Program-made: the position numbers and the translations under genes
Assembly (NCBI RefSeq): GCF_016756495.1
Contig: NZ_AP023243.1
Span: forward strand, 4,220,501 to 4,284,500
Source: Mesorhizobium sp. 113-3-3
Lineage (GTDB): Bacteria; Pseudomonadota; Alphaproteobacteria; Rhizobiales; Rhizobiaceae
DNA: 64,000 bases
Direction: 5' to 3'
The notes under the pieces: model-generated
Told to the model about the DNA's origin: nothing
Database searches by the model: none
The model's input: the letters and a program-made list of their open reading frames with translations, nothing else
Shown here: positions 28,920-38,030 of the stretch, piece by piece
Position numbering within the stretch: the stretch's first letter is position 1
Layout of the letters: the number at the start of each line of letters is the position of its first letter

Positions 28920-28969
28920 ACGCACGATCTTTTCGGAAAACCAATTACACTTTTGGGGATCGTGCGCTA
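28920..28969. repeat. Palindromic intergenic repeat upstream of ispDF
   Basis: GCACGATC near 28923 and GATCGTGC near 28959 are inverted copies, and the inner TTTTCGGAAAACC and CACTTTTGGGG flanks have the layout of a short dispersed palindrome I know from rhizobial intergenic regions. It ends about a dozen bases before the ispDF start, so it must form part of that gene's leader. Confidence 0.55.
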
Positions 28970-28980
28970 AGCCAATCGCC

Positions 28981-30204
28981 ATGACTGACGGAACTGAAAA
29001 CGCGGGCGCGACAGGTGGGGTTGCGGTGGTGATCGTCGCCGCCGGCCGCGGCGCTCGTGCCGGCCAGGCCAACGGACCCAAGCAGTACCAGAACATCGGC
29101 GGCCGCGCCGTCATTGCGCATACGCTGGAGATGTTTCTTGCCCATCCGCGGACCGGTCGGATCGTCGTCGCCATCCACGCCGACGACCACGACCTGTTCC
29201 GGCAAGCGGCGGGCGCCCAGGCCCAGCGCGTTATCGCCGTCATTGGCGGGCCAACCAGGCAGGAATCCGTCCGGCTCGGGCTATTGGCGCTGAAAGACGA
29301 CGCGCCAGACCGGGTTCTGATTCACGACGCCGTCCGACCGTTCGTCGACGCGGAGTTGATCGACCGCACCATCGCCGCCATCGGCGAGAACGAGGGAGCA
29401 TTGCCCGCTTTGCCCGTCGCCGACACACTGAAGCGCGAGTCGGCCGCCGGGGTGGTCGCGGAAACCGTTTCCCGCAGCGGGCTGCACGCGGCGCAAACGC
29501 CGCAAGGTTTTCCCTACGGACCGATCCTTGCCGCGCACGACAAGGCACATCAGCTAGGCAGGCTGGACTTCACCGACGACGCGGCCATCGCCGAGTGGGC
29601 GCGGATTCCAGTCAAGCTCGTTCCGGGCTCGCCGGACAATGTCAAACTCACCTGGGCACGGGACATCGCCATGGCGCACCAGCGGCTTTCCAGCGAACGA
29701 ACACATTTCCCCGACATCCGCACCGGCAATGGCTACGACGTCCACGCCTTCGAGCCCGGCGATCACGTCACACTGTGCGGTGTCGCCATTCCGCATGACA
29801 AGAAACTGTCCGGCCATTCCGATGCCGATGTCGGCCTGCACGCCTTGACCGACGCGCTGCTGGCGACCTGCGGCGCCGGCGATATCGGCACGCATTTTCC
29901 GCCGTCCGATCCGCAGTGGAAGGGCGCCGCGTCGCGGATCTTCGTCGAACACGCGGCAAAGGTGGTGCGCGAGCGCGGCGGGCGCATCGCCAATGCCGAT
30001 ATCACGCTGATCTGCGAAGCGCCGCGCGTCGGCCCGCATCGCGAGGCGATGACGGCGGCCCTGTCACAGATGCTGGGGATTTCCGCGGACCGCATCTCGA
30101 TCAAGGCGACAACCAATGAGAAACTCGGCTTCGTGGGCCGCGAGGAAGGCATCGCGGCGATCGCGACCGCCAGCGTGGTGTTCCCCGGGGAGGTGCCGGA
30201 ATGA
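28981..30204 (+). CDS. ispDF: Bifunctional IspD/IspF isoprenoid enzyme
   Basis: A 407-residue fusion of two MEP-pathway enzymes. Residues 1-235 are MEP cytidylyltransferase (IspD): [13 protein letters not shown] is the CTP-binding loop, with HDAVRPFVD and [12 protein letters not shown]. Residues about 248-405 are MECDP synthase (IspF): [13 protein letters not shown] carries the metal Asp and His, with [17 protein letters not shown] and [14 protein letters not shown]. The fusion is normal in alphaproteobacteria; the intermediate IspE is encoded elsewhere. Its stop overlaps the next gene by four bases. Confidence 0.96.
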   Translation: MTDGTENAGATGGVAVVIVAAGRGARAGQANGPKQYQNIGGRAVIAHTLEMFLAHPRTGRIVVAIHADDHDLFRQAAGAQAQRVIAVIGGPTRQESVRLGLLALKDDAPDRVLIHDAVRPFVDAELIDRTIAAIGENEGALPALPVADTLKRESAAGVVAETVSRSGLHAAQTPQGFPYGPILAAHDKAHQLGRLDFTDDAAIAEWARIPVKLVPGSPDNVKLTWARDIAMAHQRLSSERTHFPDIRTGNGYDVHAFEPGDHVTLCGVAIPHDKKLSGHSDADVGLHALTDALLATCGAGDIGTHFPPSDPQWKGAASRIFVEHAAKVVRERGGRIANADITLICEAPRVGPHREAMTAALSQMLGISADRISIKATTNEKLGFVGREEGIAAIATASVVFPGEVPE

Positions 30205-30689
30205 GCAACGCCGAGCTCGCAAACGCCCTGCTGCTGGCCTGCCAGCACCGTGGCATCATGCTGGCGACCGCCGAAAGCTGCACCGGCGGCCTGATCATCG
30301 CGGCGCTCACCGACATTGCCGGCTCCTCCGCCGTGGTCGACCGCGGCTTCATCACCTATTCCAACGAAGCCAAGATGGAGATGCTCGGTGTTTCCGCCGA
30401 AACGCTCGAGGCGCATGGGGCTGTGTCGCGCGAAACGGTGCTGGAGATGGCGGCCGGCGCGCTGGCGCATTCGCGCGCGAGCCTTGCTCTTGCCGTTACC
30501 GGCATTGCCGGCCCAGGCGGAGGTTCGGCTGACAAGCCGGTCGGTCTCGTCTGGTTCGGCCTTGCTCTTGCCGGCCAGCCGGTTGTCGCCGAGCGCCAGC
30601 TGTTTGGCCACAAGGGCCGCGAATTCATCCGCCACGAGACGGTAAGACACGCGCTGAAGCTGGGCCTGCAAGCGCTCAGCCAGGATTAA
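30201..30689 (+). CDS. pncC: CinA C-terminal domain protein (nicotinamide-nucleotide amidase type)
   Basis: A 162-residue stand-alone CinA C-terminal domain. The motif [20 protein letters not shown] near residue 25 and [20 protein letters not shown] in the middle are diagnostic. Members deamidate NMN to nicotinate mononucleotide, recycling NAD. The start overlaps the ispDF stop (ATGA), so it is co-translated with it. The stop overlaps the stop of the convergent ratA-like gene by three bases. Confidence 0.92.
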   Translation: MSNAELANALLLACQHRGIMLATAESCTGGLIIAALTDIAGSSAVVDRGFITYSNEAKMEMLGVSAETLEAHGAVSRETVLEMAAGALAHSRASLALAVTGIAGPGGGSADKPVGLVWFGLALAGQPVVAERQLFGHKGREFIRHETVRHALKLGLQALSQD

Positions 30690-31144
30690 GCCTGCGGCGC
30701 GACACCATAGATGATGTCGGCGCGCTTTTCGAAAGCCTCGGCGAACATGCGGAAGGCTCGGTCGAACATGGTCCCCATCAGCGCGCCCAGAATGCGGCTC
30801 TTGAACTCATAGTCGATGAAGAAGCGGACGGCACAGCCGGCGCCATCGGGTTCGAAACGCCAGACATTGCTGAGATATTTGAACGGGCCATCGATATATT
30901 TCACGTCGATGGCGTTCTCGTCTGGCTTCAAAAGCACCTGGGTCGTGAAGGTCTCGCGGATCGCCTTGTAGCCGATGCTCATGTCGGCCAGGAGAATGGT
31001 GCGTCCGTCACGCTCCTTGCGCGAGCGTACCGTCAGTGCCTCGCAAAGCGGCAGGAATTGCGGATAGGCCTCGACATCGGCAACCAAGGCAAACATCTGC
31101 TGCGGCGTATGGGCAACGCGGCGGGTGGCTTCGAATTTCGGCAT
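30686..31144 (-). CDS. RatA/Coq10-like START-domain protein
   Basis: A 152-residue protein of the polyketide cyclase/START fold. It begins MPKFEATRRVAHTPQQMF and has FALVADVEAYPQFLPLCEAL, typical of bacterial Coq10 homologues that bind ubiquinone. E. coli RatA, the same family, was described as a ribosome-associated toxin. In alphaproteobacteria the gene usually follows lipA, as here, with a palindromic repeat between. The quinone-binding role is the more likely one in this context. Confidence 0.87.
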   Translation of the reverse strand: MPKFEATRRVAHTPQQMFALVADVEAYPQFLPLCEALTVRSRKERDGRTILLADMSIGYKAIRETFTTQVLLKPDENAIDVKYIDGPFKYLSNVWRFEPDGAGCAVRFFIDYEFKSRILGALMGTMFDRAFRMFAEAFEKRADIIYGVAPQA

Positions 31145-31152
31145 GCAACCAC

Positions 31153-31260
31153 CTCTAAAGCGCGTCGCGTCGGAACGGATTCATGCAACGCGCTTTAGAG
31201 TTCTTGTTTCTATGCAAGTCGTTCTCCCAAAACCGAGGTCACTTTTGGGCGACATGCATC
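31153..31260. repeat. Mesorhizobium-type double-palindrome intergenic repeat
   Basis: Two palindromes stand side by side. The first has CTCTAAAGCGCGT at 31153 and its inverted copy ending in CGCGCTTTAGAG at 31200. The second has GTCGTTCTCCCAAAA near 31218 and CTTTTGGGCGAC near 31243, flanked by ATGCA/TGCAT. I recognise this as a dispersed repeat very common between Mesorhizobium genes. It fills the whole gap between lipA and the ratA-like gene and touches the lipA stop codon, so a mixed transcript would carry two stable hairpins. Confidence 0.75.
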
Positions 31261-32224
31261 AGACCGATTTCTGGAGCTGCGCTTCCCGCGCCGCGCGCAG
31301 CCGGGCGAAATCGTCGCCGGCATGGTGCGATGAGCGCGTCAGCGGGCTCGATGCCACCAGCAGGAAACCCTTGGTCCGGCCGATCGTCTCGAAGGACTTG
31401 AACTCTTCGGGCGTGACGAAGCGGATCACCGGATGGTGCTTCTTCGACGGCTGCAGATACTGGCCGATGGTCATGAAGTCGACATTGGCCGAACGCAGAT
31501 CGTCCATCAGCTGCAGGATCTCATTCCGCTCCTCGCCCAGGCCGACCATGATGCCGGACTTGGTGAAGATCGACGGGTCGAGTTCCTTGACCCGCTGCAA
31601 CAGCCGGATCGAGTGGAAATAGCGGGCGCCCGGCCGCACCGTCAGATAGTTCGACGGCACGGTTTCGAGATTGTGGTTGAAGACGTCGGGCTTGGCCGCC
31701 ACGACGATCTCGAGTGCGCCGTCCTTGCGCAGGAAATCGGGCGTCAGGATTTCGATCGTCGTCAAAGGCGTCGCCGCGCGTATTGCCCGGATGACCTCGG
31801 CAAAATGCTGCGCACCGCCATCGGCAAGATCGTCGCGGTCGACGGAGGTGATGACGACATGGCTGAGCCCCATCTGCTTGACGGTGTGCGCGATACGCGC
31901 CGGCTCATCGGCATCCAGCGCGGTCGGAATGCCGGTGGCGACGTTGCAGAAGGCGCAGGCGCGCGTGCAGATCTCGCCCATGATCATGAAGGTGGCGTGC
32001 TTCTTTTCCCAGCACTCGCCGATGTTGGGGCAACCAGCCTCTTCGCAGACGGTCACCAGCTTGTGCGATTTCACGATCTCGCGTGTCTCGGCATAGCCCT
32101 TCGAGACCGGCGCCTTGACGCGGATCCAGTCCGGCTTGCGCAAGACCTCCTGGTCGGGCTTGTGTGCCTTCTCGGGGTGCCGCAGCCGCGGCGCGTTGGC
32201 GATCGTGTCGAGGACAGTGACCAT
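31259..32224 (-). CDS. lipA: Lipoyl synthase
   Basis: A 321-residue radical SAM enzyme that inserts two sulfurs into octanoyl groups on lipoyl domains. The auxiliary cluster motif is [12 protein letters not shown]. The radical SAM cluster motif is [13 protein letters not shown]. The C-terminal [15 protein letters not shown] carries the conserved Ser ligand. It lies downstream of the pyruvate dehydrogenase genes, whose E1-beta and E2 subunits carry the lipoyl domains it modifies, so enzyme and substrates appear to be transcribed together. Confidence 0.97.
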   Translation of the reverse strand: MVTVLDTIANAPRLRHPEKAHKPDQEVLRKPDWIRVKAPVSKGYAETREIVKSHKLVTVCEEAGCPNIGECWEKKHATFMIMGEICTRACAFCNVATGIPTALDADEPARIAHTVKQMGLSHVVITSVDRDDLADGGAQHFAEVIRAIRAATPLTTIEILTPDFLRKDGALEIVVAAKPDVFNHNLETVPSNYLTVRPGARYFHSIRLLQRVKELDPSIFTKSGIMVGLGEERNEILQLMDDLRSANVDFMTIGQYLQPSKKHHPVIRFVTPEEFKSFETIGRTKGFLLVASSPLTRSSHHAGDDFARLRAAREAQLQKSV

Positions 32225-32361
32225 CTGAACCCTGGCTTCTCTTGCGACCGCCCGTCGGCGATCGTCACTTTATCGTCATCTAGGACTTTTCGGCACAAAG
32301 AAAAAGGCTGCGACGGTGCATGCCGCCACAACCGTTTTCGCATAGCCGCGAATGATACCGA

Positions 32362-32619
32362 TTAGCGGCGCACCAGGCGACCGACCCAGATCAGCAGGCA
32401 TGCACCGATGAAGCCGGTGATCAGATAGGCGATCCAGCCGACGCCGAATGGGCCGAAATTGAGCGCTTGCAGGATGGCGTTCAACACGACTGCGCCAACT
32501 ATACCCATGATAATATTCATGAAAATGCCGGTGTTGCTCTTCATGAACATTTCGGCGAACCAGCCTGCCAGGCCGCCGATGATGATGGCTGCGATCCAGC
32601 CCACGCCGTTCAAGTGCAT
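32362..32619 (-). CDS. GlsB/YeaQ/YmgE family small membrane protein
   Basis: An 85-residue, Gly-rich membrane protein with three predicted helices: about 5-23, 32-50 and 58-80. It begins MHLNGVGWIAAIIIGGLAGW and has the family feature GIVGAVVLNAIL. Members are called transglycosylase-associated or stress-response membrane proteins; their biochemical role is not established. It lies between lpdA and lipA on the same strand. Confidence 0.9.
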   Translation of the reverse strand: MHLNGVGWIAAIIIGGLAGWFAEMFMKSNTGIFMNIIMGIVGAVVLNAILQALNFGPFGVGWIAYLITGFIGACLLIWVGRLVRR

Positions 32620-32718
32620 ATGCCTTCTCCTTGCGCGCGTAAAAATGCATGCGGAAACGAACTGCCTTGCCGTCGAGTTCCCAGGGCTTTCGCGGCTGAG
32701 TCTCCTGCAGCGAATCTA

Positions 32719-34164
32719 TCATGCGTTCAAGGCGCGGCCATAGGCGTCGAGCACGCTCTCTTTCATCATCTCCGACAGCGTCGGATGCGGGAAGATGGTG
32801 TGCATCAGCTCTTCCTCGGTCGTCTCGAGGTTCATCGCCACGACAAAGCCCTGGATCAGTTCGGTCACCTCGGCGCCAACCATGTGGGCGCCGAGCAGCT
32901 GACCGGTCTTCTTGTCGAAAATGGTCTTGATGAAGCCCTGGTCCTCGCCAAGCGCGATCGCCTTGCCGTTGGCGGCGAACTGGAAGCGGCCGACACGGAT
33001 ATCCTTGCCTTCGGCCTTGGCCTTGGCTTCCGTCAAGCCGACGGAAGCGACCTGCGGATTGCAGTAGGTGCAGCCGGGTATCTTGAGCTTGTCGATGGCG
33101 TGCACGCCGGGGAAATTCGCGATTTTCTCGACGCACACGACGCCCTCATGCTCGGCCTTGTGGGCAAGCATGGGCGGGCCGGCGACGTCGCCGATGGCGT
33201 AGACGCCGGGCACATTGGTCTTGCCGTAGCCGTCGACGACGACGCAGCCACGATCGGTCTTCACGCCAAGCGCTTCAAGCCCGAGGCCCTCGATGTTACC
33301 CTGGACACCGACGGCCGAGATCATGCGGTCTGCGGTGATCTTCTCGACCTTGCCGTCCTTCATCTCGACATGCGCGGTGACCGAGTTGGCGCCCTTTTCG
33401 ACCTTGGTCACCTTGGCTTCGAGGATGATCTTCATGCCTTGCTTCTCGAACTGCTTTTGCGCGAATTTCGAGACTTCGGCATCTTCGACCGGCATCACCG
33501 CCGGCAGCAGCTCGACGACCGTCACGTCGGCGCCCATGGTGCGGTAGAACGAGGCGAATTCGATGCCGATGGCGCCCGAGCCCATCACCAGCAGCGACTT
33601 CGGCATCTCCTTCGGCACCATGGCCTCGAAATAGGTCCAGATCAGTCTGCCGTCCGGCTCGATACCGGGCAGCGCGCGCGGCCGGGCGCCGGTCGCCAGG
33701 ATGATGTGCTTGGCGGTGTAGGTGCCCTCGCCCTTGACGCCCTTCGGCACCGGCGGCTGCGGTTCCATCGGCTTCTTGGCCGTCTTGGAGACGACGACCT
33801 CACCCGGCTTCGACAGCTTGGCTTCGCCCCAGATGACGTCGACCTTGTTCTTCTTCATCAGGAAGGCCACGCCGCCATTGAGCCGCAGCGAAACTTTGCG
33901 CGAGCGGTCGACGACGGCCGATGTGTCGACGCTGACCTTGCCGTCGAGCTTCAGGCCATAGTCCTTCAAATGATCGGAATAGTGCATGATCTCGGCCGAG
34001 CGCAGCAGCGCCTTGGTCGGGATGCAGCCCCAGTTGAGGCAGATGCCGCCGAGATGCTCGCGCTCAACGATCGCCGTCTTGAAGCCGAGCTGGGCGGAAC
34101 GCACCGCCGTGACATAGCCGCCGGGGCCGGAGCCGATGATGATGACGTCGTAGTTCTCAGCCAC
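32719..34164 (-). CDS. lpdA: Dihydrolipoyl dehydrogenase (E3)
   Basis: A 481-residue FAD-dependent disulfide oxidoreductase that reoxidises lipoyl groups of the pyruvate dehydrogenase complex. FAD motif IIIGSGPGGYVTAVRSAQLG, redox pair CLNWGC, NAD motif MGSGAIGIEFASFYR, and the C-terminal interface His in HTIFPHPTLSE are all visible. I place the start at the GTG at 34164 because GAAGGAGAAA lies six bases upstream; the GTG at 34185 would put the ribosome site inside the gene. It has no lipoyl domain of its own, unlike some E3 proteins. Confidence 0.96.
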   Translation of the reverse strand: MAENYDVIIIGSGPGGYVTAVRSAQLGFKTAIVEREHLGGICLNWGCIPTKALLRSAEIMHYSDHLKDYGLKLDGKVSVDTSAVVDRSRKVSLRLNGGVAFLMKKNKVDVIWGEAKLSKPGEVVVSKTAKKPMEPQPPVPKGVKGEGTYTAKHIILATGARPRALPGIEPDGRLIWTYFEAMVPKEMPKSLLVMGSGAIGIEFASFYRTMGADVTVVELLPAVMPVEDAEVSKFAQKQFEKQGMKIILEAKVTKVEKGANSVTAHVEMKDGKVEKITADRMISAVGVQGNIEGLGLEALGVKTDRGCVVVDGYGKTNVPGVYAIGDVAGPPMLAHKAEHEGVVCVEKIANFPGVHAIDKLKIPGCTYCNPQVASVGLTEAKAKAEGKDIRVGRFQFAANGKAIALGEDQGFIKTIFDKKTGQLLGAHMVGAEVTELIQGFVVAMNLETTEEELMHTIFPHPTLSEMMKESVLDAYGRALNA

Positions 34165-34181
34165 GGGATTTTCTCCTTCAA

Positions 34182-34817
34182 TCACAATTCCAGCATGACG
34201 CGCACGACTGGTGCCAGCGCCTTGCCGATGTTTCGCGTGTTTTCCGCATCGAGATGGACGCCGTCGAGCGGTGTGGTTTGCGCCACCGTGCCGGCATCGA
34301 AGAAGCCGCAGCCGACCTCGTCGGCGAGCGCGGCATATTGCGGGGCGAGATGCTTCGATGCCTCGTCACCGCCGGCAAACATTTCCCTGAAATCGGCATT
34401 TTCGGTGCGGCTTACAATGGGCGGCGACACAATGAGTATCTGTGGCGCCGGCCAGTCGAACGGATAGTCATGGCCACGCACGATGTCGATCAACCGCTGG
34501 ATGCCTTGCTTGGCGGCGACCGGATTGCCGTGGATCCACGGCTTCATGTCGTTGGCGCCGAGCATGATGACGATCAGGTCGATCGGCGCATGGGTCGTCA
34601 GCACCGTCGGCAACAGCCGCGCACCGTTGCGGTCCGCTCCGGCCAGATGATCGTCGAAGGCCGTGGTGCGGCCATTGAGGCCATCGGCGATGACCTGGAC
34701 GCCACCGCCAAGCCCGGCCTGCAGCACGCTTGGCCAGCGGTCCTGCAGCGCGTGGCGGCCGCCCTCGGCATCATAGCCCCAGGTCAACGAGTCGCCGTAG
34801 CAAAGCACTGTCTTCAT
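34182..34817 (-). CDS. SGNH/GDSL hydrolase (arylesterase type)
   Basis: A 211-residue esterase. The block I motif CYGDSLTWGYDAEGG carries the nucleophile Ser. Block II Gly is in IADGLNGRTTA, block III is MLGANDMK, and block V is DGVHLDAENTRN with the catalytic Asp and His. There is no signal peptide, so it is cytoplasmic. It overlaps the upstream membrane protein gene by four bases and lies inside the pyruvate dehydrogenase cluster, before lpdA. The physiological substrate is unknown; a link to acyl or lipoyl chemistry is only a suggestion from location. Confidence 0.9.
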   Translation of the reverse strand: MKTVLCYGDSLTWGYDAEGGRHALQDRWPSVLQAGLGGGVQVIADGLNGRTTAFDDHLAGADRNGARLLPTVLTTHAPIDLIVIMLGANDMKPWIHGNPVAAKQGIQRLIDIVRGHDYPFDWPAPQILIVSPPIVSRTENADFREMFAGGDEASKHLAPQYAALADEVGCGFFDAGTVAQTTPLDGVHLDAENTRNIGKALAPVVRVMLEL

Positions 34818-35230
34818 GCGTTCACCTGTGCATTGATCAAACCGGTTCCCAGCCGCCAGCGCACGAACAGCCAGTGAACCAGGACCGTGGCCAGGCTCGG
34901 CAAAACCAGGCCGGCGACGATTGGCAGGTCACTCCCCCACTGGCGCTTGTCGATCGGCTGCGAGAATGTCCAGCCGATCAGGCCGAGCCCGACAAGCACG
35001 AACAGGACAATGGCGCAAAGGGCCAGCCAGTTGATGATCGTCGGTGCATTTGAAAAGAACTGCGCGACGAAAAACATCATCGTCACGACGATGGTGACAA
35101 GCGCCGACACCATGAACACCAGAATGTATTCTTCCTGCGCATGGGTCGCGATGGCCAGTCCCAGCGCAACCAGGCTGCCAGCAAAGCCGGAAATGAAAAA
35201 GGCGAAAAGGCTGGTGAAGAATTTCCGCAC
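34814..35230 (-). CDS. Four-helix membrane protein in the PDH cluster, unknown function
   Basis: A 138-residue inner-membrane protein with four predicted helices: about 5-27, 35-58, 65-88 and 103-123. It starts at a GTG at 35230 with AAAAGG six bases upstream. It follows pdhC by 15 bases and overlaps the SGNH hydrolase by four, so it is certainly within the operon. I do not recognise the family. Confidence 0.78.
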   Translation of the reverse strand: MRKFFTSLFAFFISGFAGSLVALGLAIATHAQEEYILVFMVSALVTIVVTMMFFVAQFFSNAPTIINWLALCAIVLFVLVGLGLIGWTFSQPIDKRQWGSDLPIVAGLVLPSLATVLVHWLFVRWRLGTGLINAQVNA

Positions 35231-35245
35231 GAGCCTTTTCCTCTC

Positions 35246-36613
35246 CTAGACCAGCATGCCCATCGGGTTTTCGATGAGCCGCTTGAAGGCGACCAGCAGT
35301 TCGGCGCCGAGTGCTCCGTCGACGGCGCGATGGTCGGTCGACAGCGTCACCGACATGACGGTGGCGATCTTGATCTCGCCATTCTTGACCACCGCCCGCT
35401 CCTCGCCGGCACCGACCGCCAGGATCGTCGCATGCGGCGGGTTGATGACGGCGGCAAAATCCTTGATGCCGAACATGCCGAGGTTGGAGACGGCTGTCGT
35501 GCCGCCCTGATATTCTTCCGGCTTCAGCTTGCGGCTGCGGGCGCGGCTGGCCAGATCCTTCATCTCGTTGGAGATGGTCGACAGCGTCTTTTCGTCCGCA
35601 TGCCGAATGATCGGCGTGATCAGGCCACCGGGGATCGAGACGGCAACACCGACATCGGCGTGCTTGTGCTTGACCATGGCACTTTCTGTCCATGAGGCAT
35701 TGGCATCCGGCACCGCCTTCAATGCCAAAGCCATCGCCTTGATGACCATGTCGTTGACCGACAGCTTGTAGGCTGGCGCCTCGCCCTTGTCGGTCTTCTT
35801 CATGGGTGCCGCGGCATTGATCTGCGTGCGCAATGCCAGGAGCGCGTCGAGCTCGCAGTCGAGCGTGAGATAAAAATGCGGAATGGTGGATTTTGCCTCG
35901 ACCAGGCGGCGCGCAATGGTCTTGCGCATATTGTCGTGCGGCACGAGCTCGTAGGAGCCCTGCTCGAACAGCTTCAGCACCTGATCGTCCGACATCGGCT
36001 TCACCGCCGGGGCGGAAGCAGCAGCCGGTGCGGCAGCCGGAGCCTTGGCGGCGGGTGCCGCCTTGGCACCACCACCTGCAATCGCGGCCTCGACGTCGGC
36101 CTTGACCACGCGGCCATGCGGGCCGGTGCCGGTCACGGCCGAGACATCGACGCCCGCGTCCTTGGCGATGCGGCGCGCGAGCGGTGAAGCGAAAGTGCGC
36201 TCGCCAGCCGCGTGGCCATTGGCGGCCGGAGCCGGCTCTGCCTTTGCCTGTGCAGGTGCCGCTGCGGCTGCCGGTTTCGGCGCCTCTGCCTTTGGCGCCT
36301 CGGCTGGCGGAGCTTCGGCTTTCGCCGGTGCGGCACCGCCACCGCTTTTGGCGGCAGCGCCCGCATCCTCGCCCTCGGCGGCGAGCACGGCGATCAGCGC
36401 GTTGACCTTGACGCCTTCGGTGCCGGCGGGAACGATGAGCTTGGCGACGGTGCCCTCGTCGACGGCTTCGACCTCCATCGTCGCCTTGTCGGTTTCGATC
36501 TCGGCGATGACGTCGCCCGGCGAAACCTTATCGCCTTCCTTGACCAGCCACTTTGACAGATTGCCCTCTTCCATCGTGGGCGAGAGCGCCGGCATGGTGA
36601 TGTTGATTGGCAT
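35246..36613 (-). CDS. pdhC: Pyruvate dehydrogenase E2, dihydrolipoyl acetyltransferase
   Basis: A 455-residue E2 subunit. One N-terminal lipoyl domain ([16 protein letters not shown], lipoyl Lys at about residue 43) is followed by a long Ala/Pro linker. A peripheral-subunit-binding domain lies at about 140-175 (ASPLARRIAKDAGVDV). The C-terminal acetyltransferase domain ends with the catalytic STDHRAVDGALGAELL (His and Asp). It forms the core of the complex and makes acetyl-CoA. It lies 18 bases after pdhB. The Ala/Pro linker is the flexible swinging arm known for this family. Confidence 0.97.
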   Translation of the reverse strand: MPINITMPALSPTMEEGNLSKWLVKEGDKVSPGDVIAEIETDKATMEVEAVDEGTVAKLIVPAGTEGVKVNALIAVLAAEGEDAGAAAKSGGGAAPAKAEAPPAEAPKAEAPKPAAAAAPAQAKAEPAPAANGHAAGERTFASPLARRIAKDAGVDVSAVTGTGPHGRVVKADVEAAIAGGGAKAAPAAKAPAAAPAAASAPAVKPMSDDQVLKLFEQGSYELVPHDNMRKTIARRLVEAKSTIPHFYLTLDCELDALLALRTQINAAAPMKKTDKGEAPAYKLSVNDMVIKAMALALKAVPDANASWTESAMVKHKHADVGVAVSIPGGLITPIIRHADEKTLSTISNEMKDLASRARSRKLKPEEYQGGTTAVSNLGMFGIKDFAAVINPPHATILAVGAGEERAVVKNGEIKIATVMSVTLSTDHRAVDGALGAELLVAFKRLIENPMGMLV

Positions 36614-36631
36614 TTTGTCCTCCCGCCCGGT

Positions 36632-38017
36632 TCAGCGATACGTGACGGCTTTGACCGCCTCGATGACCTCGCCGACATTCGGCAAAGCCAGCTTTTCGAG
36701 GTTGGCCGCATAAGGCATCGGCACGTCCTTGCCGGCAATGGTGATGACCGGCGCGTCGAGGAAATCGAAGGCGCGCTGCGACACCTGGTTGGCGATGTGG
36801 TCGCCGACCGAGCTCTGCGGGAAGCCTTCCTCGACCACCACAAGGCGGTTGGTCTTCTTGACCGAGGCGATGATGGTGTCGAGATCGAGCGGACGGATGG
36901 TGCGCAGATCGATGACCTCGGCGTCGATGCCCAGGCCGCGCAATTCGGCTTCGGCCTTGACCGCATAGGTCATGCCGATGCCGAAGGAGACGATGGTGAC
37001 GTCCTTGCCTTGCTTGTGGATGCGCGCCTTGCCGATCGGCAGCACGAAATCATCCAGCTTCGGCACGTCAAAGGACTGGCCGTAGAGGATTTCGTTCTCG
37101 AGGAAGATGACCGGGTTCGGGTCGCGTATGGCTGCCTTGAGCAGCCCCTTGGCGTCGGCGGCGGTATACGGCATCACCACTTTCAGGCCAGGAATGTGGC
37201 TGTACCAGGCGGCGTAGCACTGCGAGTGCTGGGCGGCGACGCGGGCAGCGGCACCGTTGGGTCCGCGGAACACAATCGGCGCGCCCATCTGGCCGCCCGA
37301 CATGTAAAGCGTCTTGGCGGCCGAGTTGATGATCTGGTCGATCGCCTGCATGGCGAAATTGAAGGTCATGAACTCGACGATCGGCTTCAAGCCGGCCATC
37401 GCAGCACCGACGCCGACGCCGGCGAAACCATGCTCGGTGATCGGCGTGTCGACGACGCGACGCGGTCCGAATTCCTGCAGCAAGCCTTGGGTGATCTTGT
37501 AGGCGCCCTGATATTCGGCGACCTCCTCGCCCATGACGAAGACATCGCCGTCACGGCGCATCTCCTCGGCCATGGCATCGCGCAGCGCTTCGCGCACCGT
37601 GGTCGAGACCATCTCGGTGCCTGCCGGAATGTCGGGATCGGCGGCAACCTCGGTCTTCGGGGCGGCCGCGACTGGTGCTGAGGCCTCGCTCTTGGCCGCA
37701 ACCGGCGCCGGTGCAGCCGTTTCAGCCTTGGCGGGCTCTTCGCCGATGCCTTCGCCGGCTTGATCGGTGTCTTCGCCTTCAACCGCAAGCACGGCGATCA
37801 CAGCGTTGACCTTGACGCCTTCGGTGCCGGCGGGAACCACGATCTTGGCAAGCGTGCCTTCGTCGACGGCTTCGACTTCCATCGTCGCCTTGTCTGTTTC
37901 GATCTCGGCGATGACATCGCCGGCGACGACCTTGTCGCCTTCGTTCTTCAACCACTTGGAAAGATTGCCCTCTTCCATGGTCGGCGAGAGAGCGGGCATG
38001 AGAATTTCGATCGGCAT
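36632..38017 (-). CDS. pdhB: Pyruvate dehydrogenase E1 beta subunit with N-terminal lipoyl domain
   Basis: A 461-residue fusion. Residues 1-80 are a lipoyl domain nearly identical to that of pdhC ([16 protein letters not shown]). An Ala/Pro/Glu linker follows to about 135. The E1-beta catalytic domain runs from [14 protein letters not shown] to the end, with [17 protein letters not shown] and [17 protein letters not shown] lipoyl domain on E1-beta is found in rhizobia and relatives and is not an assembly artefact. It lies 13 bases after pdhA and is presumably lipoylated by the lipA product downstream. Confidence 0.97.
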   Translation of the reverse strand: MPIEILMPALSPTMEEGNLSKWLKNEGDKVVAGDVIAEIETDKATMEVEAVDEGTLAKIVVPAGTEGVKVNAVIAVLAVEGEDTDQAGEGIGEEPAKAETAAPAPVAAKSEASAPVAAAPKTEVAADPDIPAGTEMVSTTVREALRDAMAEEMRRDGDVFVMGEEVAEYQGAYKITQGLLQEFGPRRVVDTPITEHGFAGVGVGAAMAGLKPIVEFMTFNFAMQAIDQIINSAAKTLYMSGGQMGAPIVFRGPNGAAARVAAQHSQCYAAWYSHIPGLKVVMPYTAADAKGLLKAAIRDPNPVIFLENEILYGQSFDVPKLDDFVLPIGKARIHKQGKDVTIVSFGIGMTYAVKAEAELRGLGIDAEVIDLRTIRPLDLDTIIASVKKTNRLVVVEEGFPQSSVGDHIANQVSQRAFDFLDAPVITIAGKDVPMPYAANLEKLALPNVGEVIEAVKAVTYR

Positions 38018-38030
38018 GTCCTGGCCTCCC

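Noticed and set aside
28981..30204. ispD-ispF fusion as a novel bifunctional enzyme
   Set aside because: The fusion is well known in alphaproteobacteria.
30686..31144. RatA-type toxin as part of a toxin-antitoxin pair
   Set aside because: No antitoxin partner is adjacent and the gene follows lipA, where Coq10-like members normally sit.
32467..34467. 666-codon plus-strand frame opposite lpdA
   Set aside because: The opposite strand carries complete FAD, redox-Cys and NAD motifs of lpdA. The plus frame is His/Asp/Arg-rich antisense composition.
36632..38017. E1-beta with lipoyl domain as an unusual fusion or assembly error
   Set aside because: This fusion is normal for pyruvate dehydrogenase of rhizobia and relatives, and the junction is clean.
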